Positions 1-8,962 are shown, counted from the stretch's first letter. The stretch is DNA of 64,000 nt from Nostoc sphaeroides (GCF_003443655.1 NZ_CP031941.1:801501-865500), one strand, 5' to 3'. Notes: generated by a model from the letters alone, not told the origin. A program made the numbers and translations.

Positions 1-77
1 AGGAATCTCAGTCTTAAAGCGATACCTACGACAGGCATTGCCTACGCTACTCTACAATTGATTCAAAATCAAAAATT

Positions 78-180
78 ATACCAATTCAATTAATGATTGC
101 AACACATCCTTGGGTAAAGACGCGATGAATCGCGTCTCTACAAATGGTCTATTTGTCGCATTACTTTTTCAAATTGGTAT
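78..180. mobile_element. MITE-like repeat, family F1, copy 1
   Basis: The element is bounded by ATACCAATT and AATTGGTAT. It holds an internal palindrome (AGACGCGATGAATCGCGTCT) and is about 103 bp long. A second copy in inverted orientation, with the same interior, lies at 31209-31318. Its last base lies in the TAA stop codon of the neighbouring EF-G-like gene. No coding capacity is visible. I infer a non-autonomous element moved by a transposase elsewhere in the genome. Confidence 0.7.
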
Positions 181-2228
181 TACTTGCCGTTGCCGTTATT
201 ACCATTGCCATTGCTTTGAATGACGCGTTCGGCGAGTTTTTCTGGTACTTCCTGGAGATGGTCATATTCCCAGTGGAAGGAACCAACACCCAAGGTGAGC
301 GATCGCAGTTCTACAATAAAGTTTTGCATCTCTGCTTGTGGCAAATATGCAGAGACATTATCCCAGCCCGGCCAATCGTTTTTACCCTCATAGCCTAAAA
401 TTTGCCCCCGTCTACCACTCAACAGTTGCAACACTTTGGAGGTAAATTCGCTCGGTGTGGTAACATCCACCCGCAGAATTGGTTCTAATAGGGTAGGTTC
501 CGCTTGGGGTATTCCCGTTTGCATTGCCAATCGGGCAGCTTGTTTAAAGGCTTGTTCGGAACTATCAACGTTGTGATAGGAACCATTAGTCAGAGTTACT
601 GCCAAATCCACTATTGGAAAGCCCAAAGGCCCATGTGTCAAAAATTCCCGCACGCCCATTTCTACGCCAGGGATGTACTGTTTAGGAACCACGCCGCCGA
701 CAATGGTTTCATTAAAGTTGAAACCTGTACCGCGTGGTAAAGGCTTGATTTCGAGAAAAACATCACCAAACTGTCCGTGACCACCGCTTTGATGTTTGTA
801 GCGGCCATGTACTGAAGCCACTGTTTTGCGGATGGTTTCTTTGTAAGGCACTTGCGGCAAGTGGGTTGTCATTGGCAAGTTATATTTACGGCGCAGTCTG
901 TCTAGGGCGACTTGCAAATGAATCTCGCCTTGTCCCCACAAGATAACTTCGTGAGTATCGCCGTGTTGTTCCCAAGCAAGTGAACAGTCTTCTTCTAATA
1001 ACTTGGTGATAGCGCTACTTAGTTTAACTTCATCGTTGCGCTTTTCTGGTGTAATAGCCAGAGCATACACTGGTTCCAACTCTACAGCTTTGGGTAATTT
1101 GATTGCCGACTGCTGTTCTGTGGAGATTGTATCGCCTGTCTTGATTCCTTCTAAACGGCTCAATGCGACAATTTCACCAGCACTAACTTGGTTAACTATC
1201 TGCTGTTGTTGTCCCATGAGGCGGTAAATTCCACCAGTGCGAATGCCATTGAGGACAATGCCATCAGTTAATTTGCCCCGCCAAACACGCACCAGAGAGA
1301 GTTTGCCACCTTGGGGAGTGTAGTAAGTTTTTAATACCTGCGCTAAAGCTGTATCACCTTTTATGTTTTTTAAACGACGTTCTGCTGTGGTTTCTGGTTC
1401 GGGGGCTTCCCGTAACAAAGCTTCTAATAGAGGTCTAACACCATAATCTTGTTCTGCTACACCAAAGAAAACGGGCACTACCAAATCTGCCCCTAATTCC
1501 ATTTTTAAATCTTTGAGGATTTCCTCTTGGGGTGGTTCGATGTCTTCTAAAAGTTCTTCGAGTAAATGATCGTCAAAATTTGCTAAAGCTTCGAGCATTT
1601 CTGCCCGTGCTGTATGTTCTTCTTCTTTTAAACTTTCGGGGAAGGGAATGGGATCAGCAGGTGCGCCTGGATGATATTGATATGCTTGTTCACTCACCAT
1701 ATCAATAAAGCCAGTGAGTTCTTCCCCGTTCATGATGGGATATTGATGCGCCACCAAAGGACGGCTAGATACTGCTTTCAGGGCGTGTAACGTTTCTAAA
1801 ACGTGAATATTTGCCCGATCCATTTTGTTGACGAAGACGAGGTGGGGAATTTCCCAATCGTCCAGGAATTTAAATAGAGGGGCTAGGGTGAGGACTCGTT
1901 CGCGGATGGGTTCGCAAACTACAATTGCCGCATCCACTCCGATTAAAGCATTGTACGTTTCTTGGGCAAATTCTACACTTCCCGGACAGTCAATAAAGGT
2001 GAAGCGAATGCCGTTATACTCAGTGCTAGCGGCGCTGACTTCTACACTCATCTGGCGATCGCGCGACTCGGCAGCACTATCTCCCACTGTATTGCTGTCT
2101 TTAATACTCCCTTTGCGAGAAATTGCCCCTGTGACAAATAACAAGCTTTCTAGTAAAGTGGTTTTTCCACTTAAATAAGGCCCGACAATTGCAACATTCC
2201 GCGAACCTGATTTTACTTTTTCGTTCAT
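180..2228 (-). CDS. Elongation factor G-like GTPase (EF-G paralogue)
   Basis: A 682-residue protein with the domain order of EF-G: an N-terminal GTPase domain, then domains II-V. The P-loop is GPYLSGKT (residues 16-23), and the base-specificity motif NKMD is at 134-137. The switch II motif reads DCPGSVEF (80-87) where canonical EF-G has DTPGHVDF, so the catalytic His is replaced by Ser84. This marks it as an EF-G paralogue, not the main translocase; such paralogues are known to have weak or no ribosome-stimulated GTPase activity. The start is set at the ATG at 2228 because GGGAGG lies just upstream; an upstream in-frame ATG at 2264 lacks a ribosome-binding site. The C-terminus ends in an Asn/Gly-rich tail, and the stop codon overlaps a repeat element. 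Confidence 0.88.
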   Translation of the reverse strand: MNEKVKSGSRNVAIVGPYLSGKTTLLESLLFVTGAISRKGSIKDSNTVGDSAAESRDRQMSVEVSAASTEYNGIRFTFIDCPGSVEFAQETYNALIGVDAAIVVCEPIRERVLTLAPLFKFLDDWEIPHLVFVNKMDRANIHVLETLHALKAVSSRPLVAHQYPIMNGEELTGFIDMVSEQAYQYHPGAPADPIPFPESLKEEEHTARAEMLEALANFDDHLLEELLEDIEPPQEEILKDLKMELGADLVVPVFFGVAEQDYGVRPLLEALLREAPEPETTAERRLKNIKGDTALAQVLKTYYTPQGGKLSLVRVWRGKLTDGIVLNGIRTGGIYRLMGQQQQIVNQVSAGEIVALSRLEGIKTGDTISTEQQSAIKLPKAVELEPVYALAITPEKRNDEVKLSSAITKLLEEDCSLAWEQHGDTHEVILWGQGEIHLQVALDRLRRKYNLPMTTHLPQVPYKETIRKTVASVHGRYKHQSGGHGQFGDVFLEIKPLPRGTGFNFNETIVGGVVPKQYIPGVEMGVREFLTHGPLGFPIVDLAVTLTNGSYHNVDSSEQAFKQAARLAMQTGIPQAEPTLLEPILRVDVTTPSEFTSKVLQLLSGRRGQILGYEGKNDWPGWDNVSAYLPQAEMQNFIVELRSLTLGVGSFHWEYDHLQEVPEKLAERVIQSNGNGNNGNGK

Positions 2229-2492
2229 AAAACCTCCCTTGCGGTAAGTTTTTCCTAACCGCATTATTCTGTTTTTATCAGGGATAAAAAATGGTTCTCT
2301 GGAGTCATAATTACCCCTTCTTTAATTTGTTATTATCCTCTCTTTAATCGAAAGTTAAAAAAATTGTAGCGTGTCGTAAGATTTAGTTTAAGAAAAGTTA
2401 ATATATACAAATTTTTATGCCTAATTAAAAACTTTTGTAAAAGATTTTTTATGAAGTAAATTTAACTGAAATTGTTGCGAGTCAGAAAATCA

Positions 2493-3416
2493 ATGGCATT
2501 ATCATTCTTGAAATATCGCATAGCAGGGTTAGTAAGTTTAACTTTGCTGATTGTTAGTATTTCCTCTCCCTCTCTTTCTCTATCTCCTCCTGTCGCCTCA
2601 AAGCTGGCACAATCTAATCCTAAAACTGCTATAGACTGGTTAAACCAAGGTTTACAGGCAATTCAGGCGGGAAGGGTACAAGATGCGATCGCCGCCTTTA
2701 AACAAGCAGCTAAATTAGATCCGACATTAGCACCAGCGCACTATAATTTAGGGTTAGCATTCAGACAAACGGGACAATTACAACCCTCTGCGGATGCATT
2801 TTATCGAGCGACGCAAGCCGATCCTAAGTTTGCGCCAGCTTTTGCTAATTTAGGTGGTGCATTGTTAGAGGGGAATAATTTACAGTTAGCTAACGATTAT
2901 TTACAACGAGCCTTAGAACTCGATCCCAAACTGGGATTTGCCCACTATAACTTGGGATTGGTACGAGAACAGCAAGGAGATTGCGAAAAAGCGATCGCAT
3001 CTTTTAGAAAAGCCATAGAATATAGCAAAAATGCACCAGAGCCTCCTTATCATATAGGGATGTGTTATCTCCAACAAGGCAAACTCGATCAAGCCAGAGA
3101 TGCCTTTAATCAGGCAATAAAAATTAATCCTAAATATCCAGAAGCTTACTACAATCTCGGCTCAATTTTGTTTGGGCAACGCAAGTTGCAAGAGGCATTA
3201 GAGGCTTTTAGAAAATCAGCTGAAGCTAACTCTAACTATCCCAATGCTTATTATGGTGCTGGGTTAGTTTTTATGCAGTTACAGCAATATGGGGATGCAG
3301 TGCAAGTATTGCAATTTGCGAGAGATTTATATAATGCTCAGAAAAATCCTCAGTGGGCGAAAAATGCCGAGCAATTGTTGCAACAAGCACAAAATTTAAA
3401 TTACCAACCTCGCTGA
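2493..3416 (+). CDS. Exported TPR-repeat protein
   Basis: A 307-residue protein. A hydrophobic segment near the N-terminus (GLVSLTLLIVSISS) looks like a signal sequence or membrane anchor. From about residue 50 to the end it consists of around seven 34-residue tetratricopeptide repeats, with the usual Trp/Ala/Gly/Tyr/Ala/Pro spacing (for example LAPAHYNLGLAFRQTGQLQP). TPRs are protein-protein interaction scaffolds, so the partner and exact role cannot be read from sequence. The ATG at 2493 is preferred to the TTG at 2472. It is divergent from the EF-G-like gene across a 260-bp AT-rich region that should hold both promoters. Confidence 0.8.
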   Translation: MALSFLKYRIAGLVSLTLLIVSISSPSLSLSPPVASKLAQSNPKTAIDWLNQGLQAIQAGRVQDAIAAFKQAAKLDPTLAPAHYNLGLAFRQTGQLQPSADAFYRATQADPKFAPAFANLGGALLEGNNLQLANDYLQRALELDPKLGFAHYNLGLVREQQGDCEKAIASFRKAIEYSKNAPEPPYHIGMCYLQQGKLDQARDAFNQAIKINPKYPEAYYNLGSILFGQRKLQEALEAFRKSAEANSNYPNAYYGAGLVFMQLQQYGDAVQVLQFARDLYNAQKNPQWAKNAEQLLQQAQNLNYQPR

Positions 3417-3505
3417 GGCGGAAAAACTTAATATTGCATAACATAAAACTATTGGGTTGACTCGCTGGTGTTGTCTGAACTAGTCCCGATTGGAATAAAA
3501 CGTAC

Positions 3506-4054
3506 ATGCAAAAGCGCCAGAAAAGTCGATTTTTATTTAGCGATCGCTGGCTCGACCGGCACTCAATTGTTCGCAACATGGAAGCCTTTCAAGACTTAAT
3601 TGTGATTGTCTTGTGTTTGGGATTGTTCGCCGTCATGCTGATCCAATTGTGGGGGATAGCGATCGCCATAACGCAGCCACTAGACTATAAACATGTGACT
3701 GCAAAAATACTATTTGTGTTGATTTTAGTCGAGTTATTCCGACTATTAATGGTCTATTTGCAAGAACATAGTATCTCTGTAGGAGTCGCAGTTGAGGTGA
3801 CAATTGTATCTCTACTACGAGAGATAGTAGTTCACGGAGCGCTGGAAATTTCTTGGGTTAATACACTTGCAATTTGTGGTTTGTTATTTGTTCTGGGTGG
3901 ACTACTCGTAGTCTGTGCTAAAACGCCACACATGGATTGTATGAGTGCTAATACTAAGTTTTGTCCAGTTGTTTATAGAGGAGGTAGAGAACGGCAAAAT
4001 GAGTTGGAATTCCAGTATTCACGTCAATGTGATGAGAATCAACCGCTTGGATAA
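3506..4054 (+). CDS. psiE: PsiE-family (phosphate-starvation-inducible) membrane protein
   Basis: A 182-residue protein with four predicted membrane segments. The motif run through LFRLLMVYLQEH followed by VSLLREIVVHG is typical of the PsiE family. The biochemical role of PsiE is not known; in enterobacteria it is induced by phosphate starvation. No Pho box was recognised upstream. The last 45 residues are hydrophilic, Cys-containing and unlike the rest of the family, so the C-terminus may have been extended by read-through into intergenic sequence. Confidence 0.7.
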   Translation: MQKRQKSRFLFSDRWLDRHSIVRNMEAFQDLIVIVLCLGLFAVMLIQLWGIAIAITQPLDYKHVTAKILFVLILVELFRLLMVYLQEHSISVGVAVEVTIVSLLREIVVHGALEISWVNTLAICGLLFVLGGLLVVCAKTPHMDCMSANTKFCPVVYRGGRERQNELEFQYSRQCDENQPLG

Positions 4055-4147
4055 ATTGTTATGAAAATGGGGAGTGGGGAGTGGAGAAAAAGTATTTTCT
4101 TACTCTCCAGTCCTTTGCTTGGGGCTGTATTAGTAACTTGGATGCAT

Positions 4148-4168
4148 CTAAAATCTAAAATCTAAAAT
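4148..4168. repeat. STRR heptamer CTAAAAT x3
   Basis: Three perfect tandem copies of the 7-bp unit CTAAAAT lie in the gap after the PsiE-like gene. Short tandemly repeated heptamers of this type are a hallmark of heterocystous cyanobacterial genomes. Confidence 0.8.
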
Positions 4169-4232
4169 GGTATAACTTACTTTTGCAAGGTACTTCCGAC
4201 GTATTGAAATATACTCTTTTTGGAAGATGAAT

Positions 4233-4279
4233 CCCTCTTTTAGGGTGAGTATAAGTTAATTAGAAATTCTAAAAGAGGG
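4233..4279 (+). promoter_or_regulatory. Leader hairpin masking the Shine-Dalgarno of the next gene
   Basis: CCCTCTTTTAG (4233-4243) is an exact reverse complement of CTAAAAGAGGG (4269-4279), giving an 11-bp stem and a 25-nt loop. The 3' arm contains the AGAGGG ribosome-binding site, seven bases before the ATG at 4287. In the folded form the ribosome-binding site would be paired. This is the layout of a translational thermosensor or a ligand- or protein-controlled leader; which of these, if any, is not known. Confidence 0.55.
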
Positions 4280-4286
4280 TCAAGAA

Positions 4287-4532
4287 ATGACTACAAATAC
4301 AGGTAACGGACAGTCTCAAACAGCGATTAGCGACTTGGAGTATGATTTTGTCACCGTTTTGCACAACAAGGCTGAAGCCGTTAAAGCTTACGATACCTAC
4401 ATCAAAGATGCAGAGCAAGTAGGTTCTCAGCCTTGTGTAGAGTTGTTCCAGAAATTGCGGCAATCTGATATTGAACATGTACAAGAGATTCGCCAACATC
4501 TACAACAAGTGCTGCAACACGGTAAAATGTAA
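4287..4532 (+). CDS. Small conserved-looking helical protein
   Basis: An 81-residue soluble protein that should form two long helices (about residues 15-45 and 50-77). The pattern of Glu, Asp and His (AEAVKAYDTYIKDAE, then LRQSDIEHVQEIRQHL) resembles half of a ferritin-like four-helix bundle, but this is only a resemblance and no metal site can be proved. A good ribosome-binding site (AGAGGG, 7-nt spacing) supports the start, and it lies within an 11-bp hairpin. There is no close operon partner. I do not recognise a named family. Confidence 0.7.
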   Translation: MTTNTGNGQSQTAISDLEYDFVTVLHNKAEAVKAYDTYIKDAEQVGSQPCVELFQKLRQSDIEHVQEIRQHLQQVLQHGKM

Positions 4533-4820
4533 CCCAGGTTTGAAGTGCGTAGGCGTAGCCCGTCGTAGACATCGCTTCTGCTAAACATAAAAGAGGCGAT
4601 CGCACTTGTTGATTACATTAAATACTAGGGTAGAGAACGGCAAATGCATCTTATTTACTAATAAAGAGCAAGTTTAAAAGAGCGTGTTTGTGTTCAGGGC
4701 CTTGTAGAGAGGAAAACGGGAAAGCAGAGAGCAATGCCTATAGCGGACGGGTACGCCATCGCACCCATTTATGAGGCCGCTATTTGCCCTATGCTGAAGC
4801 GGAAAGTAAAAATAACAGCT

Positions 4821-5681
4821 ATGAAATTTGCACAAAATCTCAGGCCCCGCCAAGGCTTACTGAAAGTCCTGACTCTAGTTTTCCTCGTATCAGTATCTGT
4901 AATGCCCCTTAATGTTCTAGCCAACGAGAGCAAAGAACCGACATTCAACAGCACAACCACGCTCCAAACCATACTCACCAGCAGTCATCGTTCAGAGCAG
5001 AATCGCCTCCGAGACAAGTACCGCCATCCAACCCAGACTTTGCAATTCTTCGGTCTGCGCCCAAATATGACCGTAGTTGAATTGTGGCCAGGGGGCGGTT
5101 GGTATACCGAGATATTAGCCCCATTCCTAGCGTCCAAGGGACAACTTATAGTTACTAACTTGGCTGACGCGAGTAAACCCACTTTGGCTTTCCAAGAAAA
5201 ACTAGCAGGTAATCCAGAGGTTTTTGGTCAGGTCAAAGTAGCCCAAATCAATCCGCCAAATGAGCTTACCCTAGCCCCAGAAAACTCTGTAGACCTAGTT
5301 GTTACCTTCCGCAATATTCACAACTGGGTTAAAGCAGGCTATGCCGAGCAGGTTTATGCGGCGGCTTACAAAGCACTCAAGCCAGGGGGTATTCTGGGAG
5401 TGGAAGAACACCGCGCCCTTGAGGGGATTTCTTTAGAAGATAGTATTAAAACTGGCTATATGTCTGAAGATGGGGTAATTGCTGCTGTAGAAAAAGCTGG
5501 CTTTAAATTGGTAGGCAAATCAGAGATTAACGCCAACCCAAAAGATACCAAGGACTATCCGGGCGGAGTTTGGACACTACCTCCAACCTTAATCCAAGGT
5601 CAAAAAGACAGGCAACGCTTCCTCAACATTGGAGAGAGCGATCGCATGACCCTTAAGTTCGTTAAACCCAAAGCTCCCTAA
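4821..5681 (+). CDS. Exported SAM-dependent methyltransferase-like protein
   Basis: A 286-residue protein with an N-terminal signal peptide (hydrophobic LLKVLTLVFLVSVSVMPLNVLA). It is followed by a class I methyltransferase fold: motif I region VELWPGGGWYTEILAPFL, an acidic loop after the second strand, and the LKPGGILGVEEHR region near post-motif II. The substrate is unknown. Periplasmic or lumenal methyltransferases of this type occur in many bacteria, so the leader is probably real. The ATG at 4821 is chosen because it places the signal peptide at the N-terminus; an in-frame upstream ATG at 4734 would add 29 residues encoded by repeat-like sequence. Confidence 0.75.
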   Translation: MKFAQNLRPRQGLLKVLTLVFLVSVSVMPLNVLANESKEPTFNSTTTLQTILTSSHRSEQNRLRDKYRHPTQTLQFFGLRPNMTVVELWPGGGWYTEILAPFLASKGQLIVTNLADASKPTLAFQEKLAGNPEVFGQVKVAQINPPNELTLAPENSVDLVVTFRNIHNWVKAGYAEQVYAAAYKALKPGGILGVEEHRALEGISLEDSIKTGYMSEDGVIAAVEKAGFKLVGKSEINANPKDTKDYPGGVWTLPPTLIQGQKDRQRFLNIGESDRMTLKFVKPKAP

Positions 5682-5776
5682 TTAGATATAAGATTTGATC
5701 GCTTGCCTGTTTCTGGCACCTGAGCTAGATATGCAACACCCTCTGCTTGGGTGTATTATCCATTTTTCACCATAAA

Positions 5777-5804
5777 AAAGCAGATGGCTGTTCCCATCTG
5801 CTTT
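5777..5804. terminator. Bidirectional hairpin terminator
   Basis: AAAGCAGATGG pairs perfectly with CCATCTGCTTT around a 6-nt loop, with A-rich and T-rich flanks on both sides. It sits between the convergent methyltransferase gene and metF, so it can terminate both. Confidence 0.8.
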
Positions 5805-5826
5805 AATAAAAGATTAGTTATCTGCT

Positions 5827-6747
5827 TTACTTAGATACCAACTGATTAACTGGAGCAACCCCAGCCAAATCTAGAATTGGCGCGATCGCATCTTCTCGCT
5901 TCACCGCCATCATGTGGACACCTTGACACAATTGCCGTGCTATTTGCACTTGCTCGGCGGCAATTTTTATCCCTTCTTCAAAAGGATCTTTGGCTTTTGC
6001 CAATCTATCAATAATATGTTGGGGAATATTTACACCCGGGACACATCTATTAATAAACTGGGCATTTTTTGCCGATTTTAACAGAAAAATTCCTGCCAAA
6101 ATCGGTTTTTTATAGCCAGCAGCAATGTTATCCATGAACTTTTCTAGGCGCTCAAAATCTGTAATCAATTGACTTTGAAAAAACTGCGCTCCGGCTTCGA
6201 TTTTGCGTTCAAATCGACTTTGCAAACCCGACCAACTTTTACATTGCGGATCTACTGCTGCACCAACAAATAAATCTAACGCTCCATCAGTCAAAGGTTT
6301 CTCGTTGCAATCAACGCCTTGATTCATCTTCCGAATCAGTTGCAGCAGTCGCACCGCTTCTAAGTCAAACACTGCTTTGGCATCTGGATGATCACCTGCT
6401 TTTACTGGGTCGCCAGTCAAAGCTAAAATGTTACGGATACCTAAAGCATGAGCGCCCATTAAATCAGCTTGTAAACCGATGCGGTTGCGATCGCGGCAAG
6501 CAATTTGACAAATCGGCTCTATACCGTTTTGTGACAAAATCACCGACGCCATCAACGAAGACATCCGTAATACTGCGCGGCTACCATCAGTAACATTGAC
6601 AGCATGAACCCTTCCCTTAAGAGTCGCCGCCATTTGAATCATGTGCGCTGGATCTCCCCCTTTCGGCGGTGCTACCTCGGCGGTAACTAGAAATTCACCT
6701 GCTTCGACAGCTCTGTGGAAGGCTGTGGGGCTATGGGTGTGATGCAT
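5827..6747 (-). CDS. metF: Methylenetetrahydrofolate reductase
   Basis: A 306-residue TIM-barrel flavoprotein of the MetF family that reduces 5,10-methylene-THF to 5-methyl-THF for methionine synthesis. Family features are visible: an early acidic residue in FLVTAEVAPPKGGDP, HAVNVTDGSRA, and the FAD-binding stretch NILALTGDPVKAGDHPDA. Its length matches the short bacterial form. It lies 59 bp downstream of trpS on the same strand and could be cotranscribed with it. The ATG at 6747 begins MHHTHSPTAFHRAVEAG. Confidence 0.9.
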   Translation of the reverse strand: MHHTHSPTAFHRAVEAGEFLVTAEVAPPKGGDPAHMIQMAATLKGRVHAVNVTDGSRAVLRMSSLMASVILSQNGIEPICQIACRDRNRIGLQADLMGAHALGIRNILALTGDPVKAGDHPDAKAVFDLEAVRLLQLIRKMNQGVDCNEKPLTDGALDLFVGAAVDPQCKSWSGLQSRFERKIEAGAQFFQSQLITDFERLEKFMDNIAAGYKKPILAGIFLLKSAKNAQFINRCVPGVNIPQHIIDRLAKAKDPFEEGIKIAAEQVQIARQLCQGVHMMAVKREDAIAPILDLAGVAPVNQLVSK

Positions 6748-6805
6748 AAAATTAAGAATTTCAATTTCTTAAATGGTATAGCCAATCACACCGAAAAAGG
6801 ACAAA

Positions 6806-7816
6806 TTATAAAGGAAGAGAGTAACCTAAAGCAGTTTTTACTTGTGATAAAGTTTGATTTGCGATCGCTCTAGCTTTTTCCCCTCCATCCCGCAACACAG
6901 ATTCCAAATAGCCTTTGTCCGCCGTTATGGACTGATATTTTTCTTGAATTGGTTTCAAGGACTCAATTATCGTGTCCGTCAATAATGGCTTGAATTGTCC
7001 CCAACCCATATCCTGACATTCAACGGCGACATCTTCCTTTCTCTTCCCAGAAAGCAATGTATACAGCGTTAATAAGTTATTACACTCTGGACGCGCTGGA
7101 TCGTCGAAAGTCAACCCACGAATGGGATCGGTTTTACAACGCTTAATCTTGTATTGAATCTGTTCTGGTGAATCTAGCAAACTGATTCGGCTTAACTCAG
7201 AAGGATCAGACTTTGACATTTTGCGTGTACCGTCCGCCAAACTCATCACCCTTGCCCCTTCCTTACGAATCAAAGGGTCTGGTAACTTCAGAATTGGTTG
7301 ATCTGGTTTGCCAAATTGGTGATTTAACCTAGCTGCAATATCCCGTGTCAATTCCAAATGTTGCTTTTGATCTTCACCCACTGGTACTTTATCAGCTTGG
7401 TAAAGCAAAATATCAGCTGCCATTAGCACAGGGTAATCCAATAAACCTGCACTGACATTTTCTCCTTGTTTGACAGCCTTTTCCTTAAACTGGATCATGT
7501 CTTGCAGCCAGTTTAAGGGTGTAATGCAGTTGAGCAACCAGGTGAGTTCACTGTGGGCCGAAACGTGGGATTGTACAAAGATGGTGGAGTGATTTAAATC
7601 AAGACCACAAGCTAGATAGAGAGCAGCAAGGGTGTAGGTATCAGCTGCCAATTGTTTCGGATCATGTGGCACTGTTATTGCGTGCAAATCAGCCACAAAA
7701 AGGTAATTTTCGTATTCGCTCTGACCTTCTACCCAGTTGCGAATGGCTCCCAAATAGTTACCTAGATGATAATTGCCGGTTGGTTGAACTCCAGAAAGAA
7801 CACGTTGCTTGCCCAT
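6806..7816 (-). CDS. trpS: Tryptophanyl-tRNA synthetase
   Basis: A class I aminoacyl-tRNA synthetase that charges tRNA-Trp in the cytoplasm. It is 336 residues, the usual length. The N-terminal signature is SGVQPTGNYHLGNYLG (HIGH-type motif), and the KMSKS loop is present as RKMSKSDPSE. Other family blocks are QSHVSAHSELTWLLNC and LADGTRKMSKS. The start at 7816 (MGKQRVLSGVQ) fits the family; an ATG three codons upstream is possible. metF follows on the same strand. Confidence 0.96.
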   Translation of the reverse strand: MGKQRVLSGVQPTGNYHLGNYLGAIRNWVEGQSEYENYLFVADLHAITVPHDPKQLAADTYTLAALYLACGLDLNHSTIFVQSHVSAHSELTWLLNCITPLNWLQDMIQFKEKAVKQGENVSAGLLDYPVLMAADILLYQADKVPVGEDQKQHLELTRDIAARLNHQFGKPDQPILKLPDPLIRKEGARVMSLADGTRKMSKSDPSELSRISLLDSPEQIQYKIKRCKTDPIRGLTFDDPARPECNNLLTLYTLLSGKRKEDVAVECQDMGWGQFKPLLTDTIIESLKPIQEKYQSITADKGYLESVLRDGGEKARAIANQTLSQVKTALGYSLPL

Positions 7817-7825
7817 AAATTTCAA

Positions 7826-8960
7826 CTTAGTTATCTCAAATCCGCGCTATGTAAAGTGGCGATGTCTGGCGACAAATTGCTTTTTGCCTACGCAAAACTC
7901 ATTTAATTTTGACATTTTCCAGGTCAACTCGCCGTTACCGGATGAGATATTTAAGCCCAATACAGTTCAGTTAGGGGAATTCTAGTAATAAAATTACTAT
8001 GTCAGTTGGTTTCGACTTCTCTGCGAGACGCTACGCGTAGCTTGCTTCCCCGCAGGGGTACGCTCAACCAACTGAGTAGTCGAGAGTTGAGCGAACTTGT
8101 ACTGAGCGAAGTCGAAGTAGTCAAAACTCGTCAATATAGATAAGTATTTTTTTCATCAGAAATCACCTTATATAAATTCTGTATGAAGATGCACAGAATA
8201 TTAAACGAACCGCCAAGTACGCCAAGAGCGCCAAGAATAGAGAGTTACTCATTTAGTGCAGCTTCACATTAAATTGGTATTAAGGGATCTGCGGGTTAAT
8301 AGTGTCCCAACTAGCCGGGTTTCGACTGCGCTCAACCCTCAACCGTCGAGGGTTGAGCGCAGTCGAAACCCGGTTTACTGGTACTTTATTTTTACGCAAG
8401 TCCCTAAGCATCTCTTCTTTCTCTTTGCGTCCTTTGCGTCCTTGGCGGTTCGTTAAAAAATCTGACTTTGATAAAGAGTTTTAGCCTTAACCCAAGCGTA
8501 TTGATATTTAAGCTGTCAAACAAAAGCTTTAATAAAAGGTAGGTTAATTTTTGTAGGTCAATACAATAGCATTGTCAGTTAATACAATGCCATTGTCAGT
8601 CGATACAAAAGCATTGTAGGTCAATACAATGCCATTGTCAGTCAATACAATCTCATTGTAATGAGATTGCGTTTACCACTCTGACCCATAAAAATGCTCA
8701 ATTATTTCTGGATTTCCCACCAGACGATTGATATGGCAGTTTTTCGCTCCACAAACCCGCCATTAGGTTTTATTACAATGGTGGTAATGCTGCTAACTGG
8801 CTAGAAAATCACCTTTGCCGATGCAAATGTCTATCTAAAGACAGATAGAGAAAGAATAGGGGTAGTGGGATTGTAACATCATCTCTGCAATCATGATCCA
8901 CAATACAGATTTATCAAAAGTAAAAAATATTCCAACCAACATTTAACTACAGGACTACAG
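7826..8960. other. Repeat-rich intergenic region, about 1.1 kb
   Basis: No convincing gene is present. The region contains a terminal-repeat relic of the 112-bp element (7958-7973), a dispersed repeat around 8020-8120 (fragments such as GACGCTACGCGTAGC and ACTGAGCGAAGTCGAAG), inverted copies of GGCGGTTCGTT-type repeat sequence (near 8205 and 8445), an inverted repeat around GGTTTCGACTGCGCTCAA (8317-8372), the 21-bp tandem array, and a small hairpin at 8829-8852. Short ORFs here follow these repeats and look accidental. Confidence 0.7.
8557..8661. repeat. Five tandem 21-bp units, each with a palindromic core
   Basis: Five units follow each other with an exact 21-bp period: 8557, 8578, 8599, 8620 and 8641. 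The consensus is GTCAATACAATGCCATTGTCA. Each core, ACAATG-N-CATTGT, is a dyad. The last unit merges into a longer perfect palindrome, CAATCTCATT-GT-AATGAGATTG (8648-8669). The array lies about 300 bp upstream of the radical-SAM gene. Confidence 0.85.
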
Positions 8961-8962
8961 TA

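Noticed and set aside
8256..8484. Two overlapping short open frames on the plus strand
   Set aside because: They read straight through dispersed repeats (GGTTTCGACTGCGCTCAA inverted repeat and the GGCGGTTCGTT repeat); composition is not protein-like.
8557..8661. CRISPR array
   Set aside because: Units abut with no spacers; it is a tandem array of palindromes.
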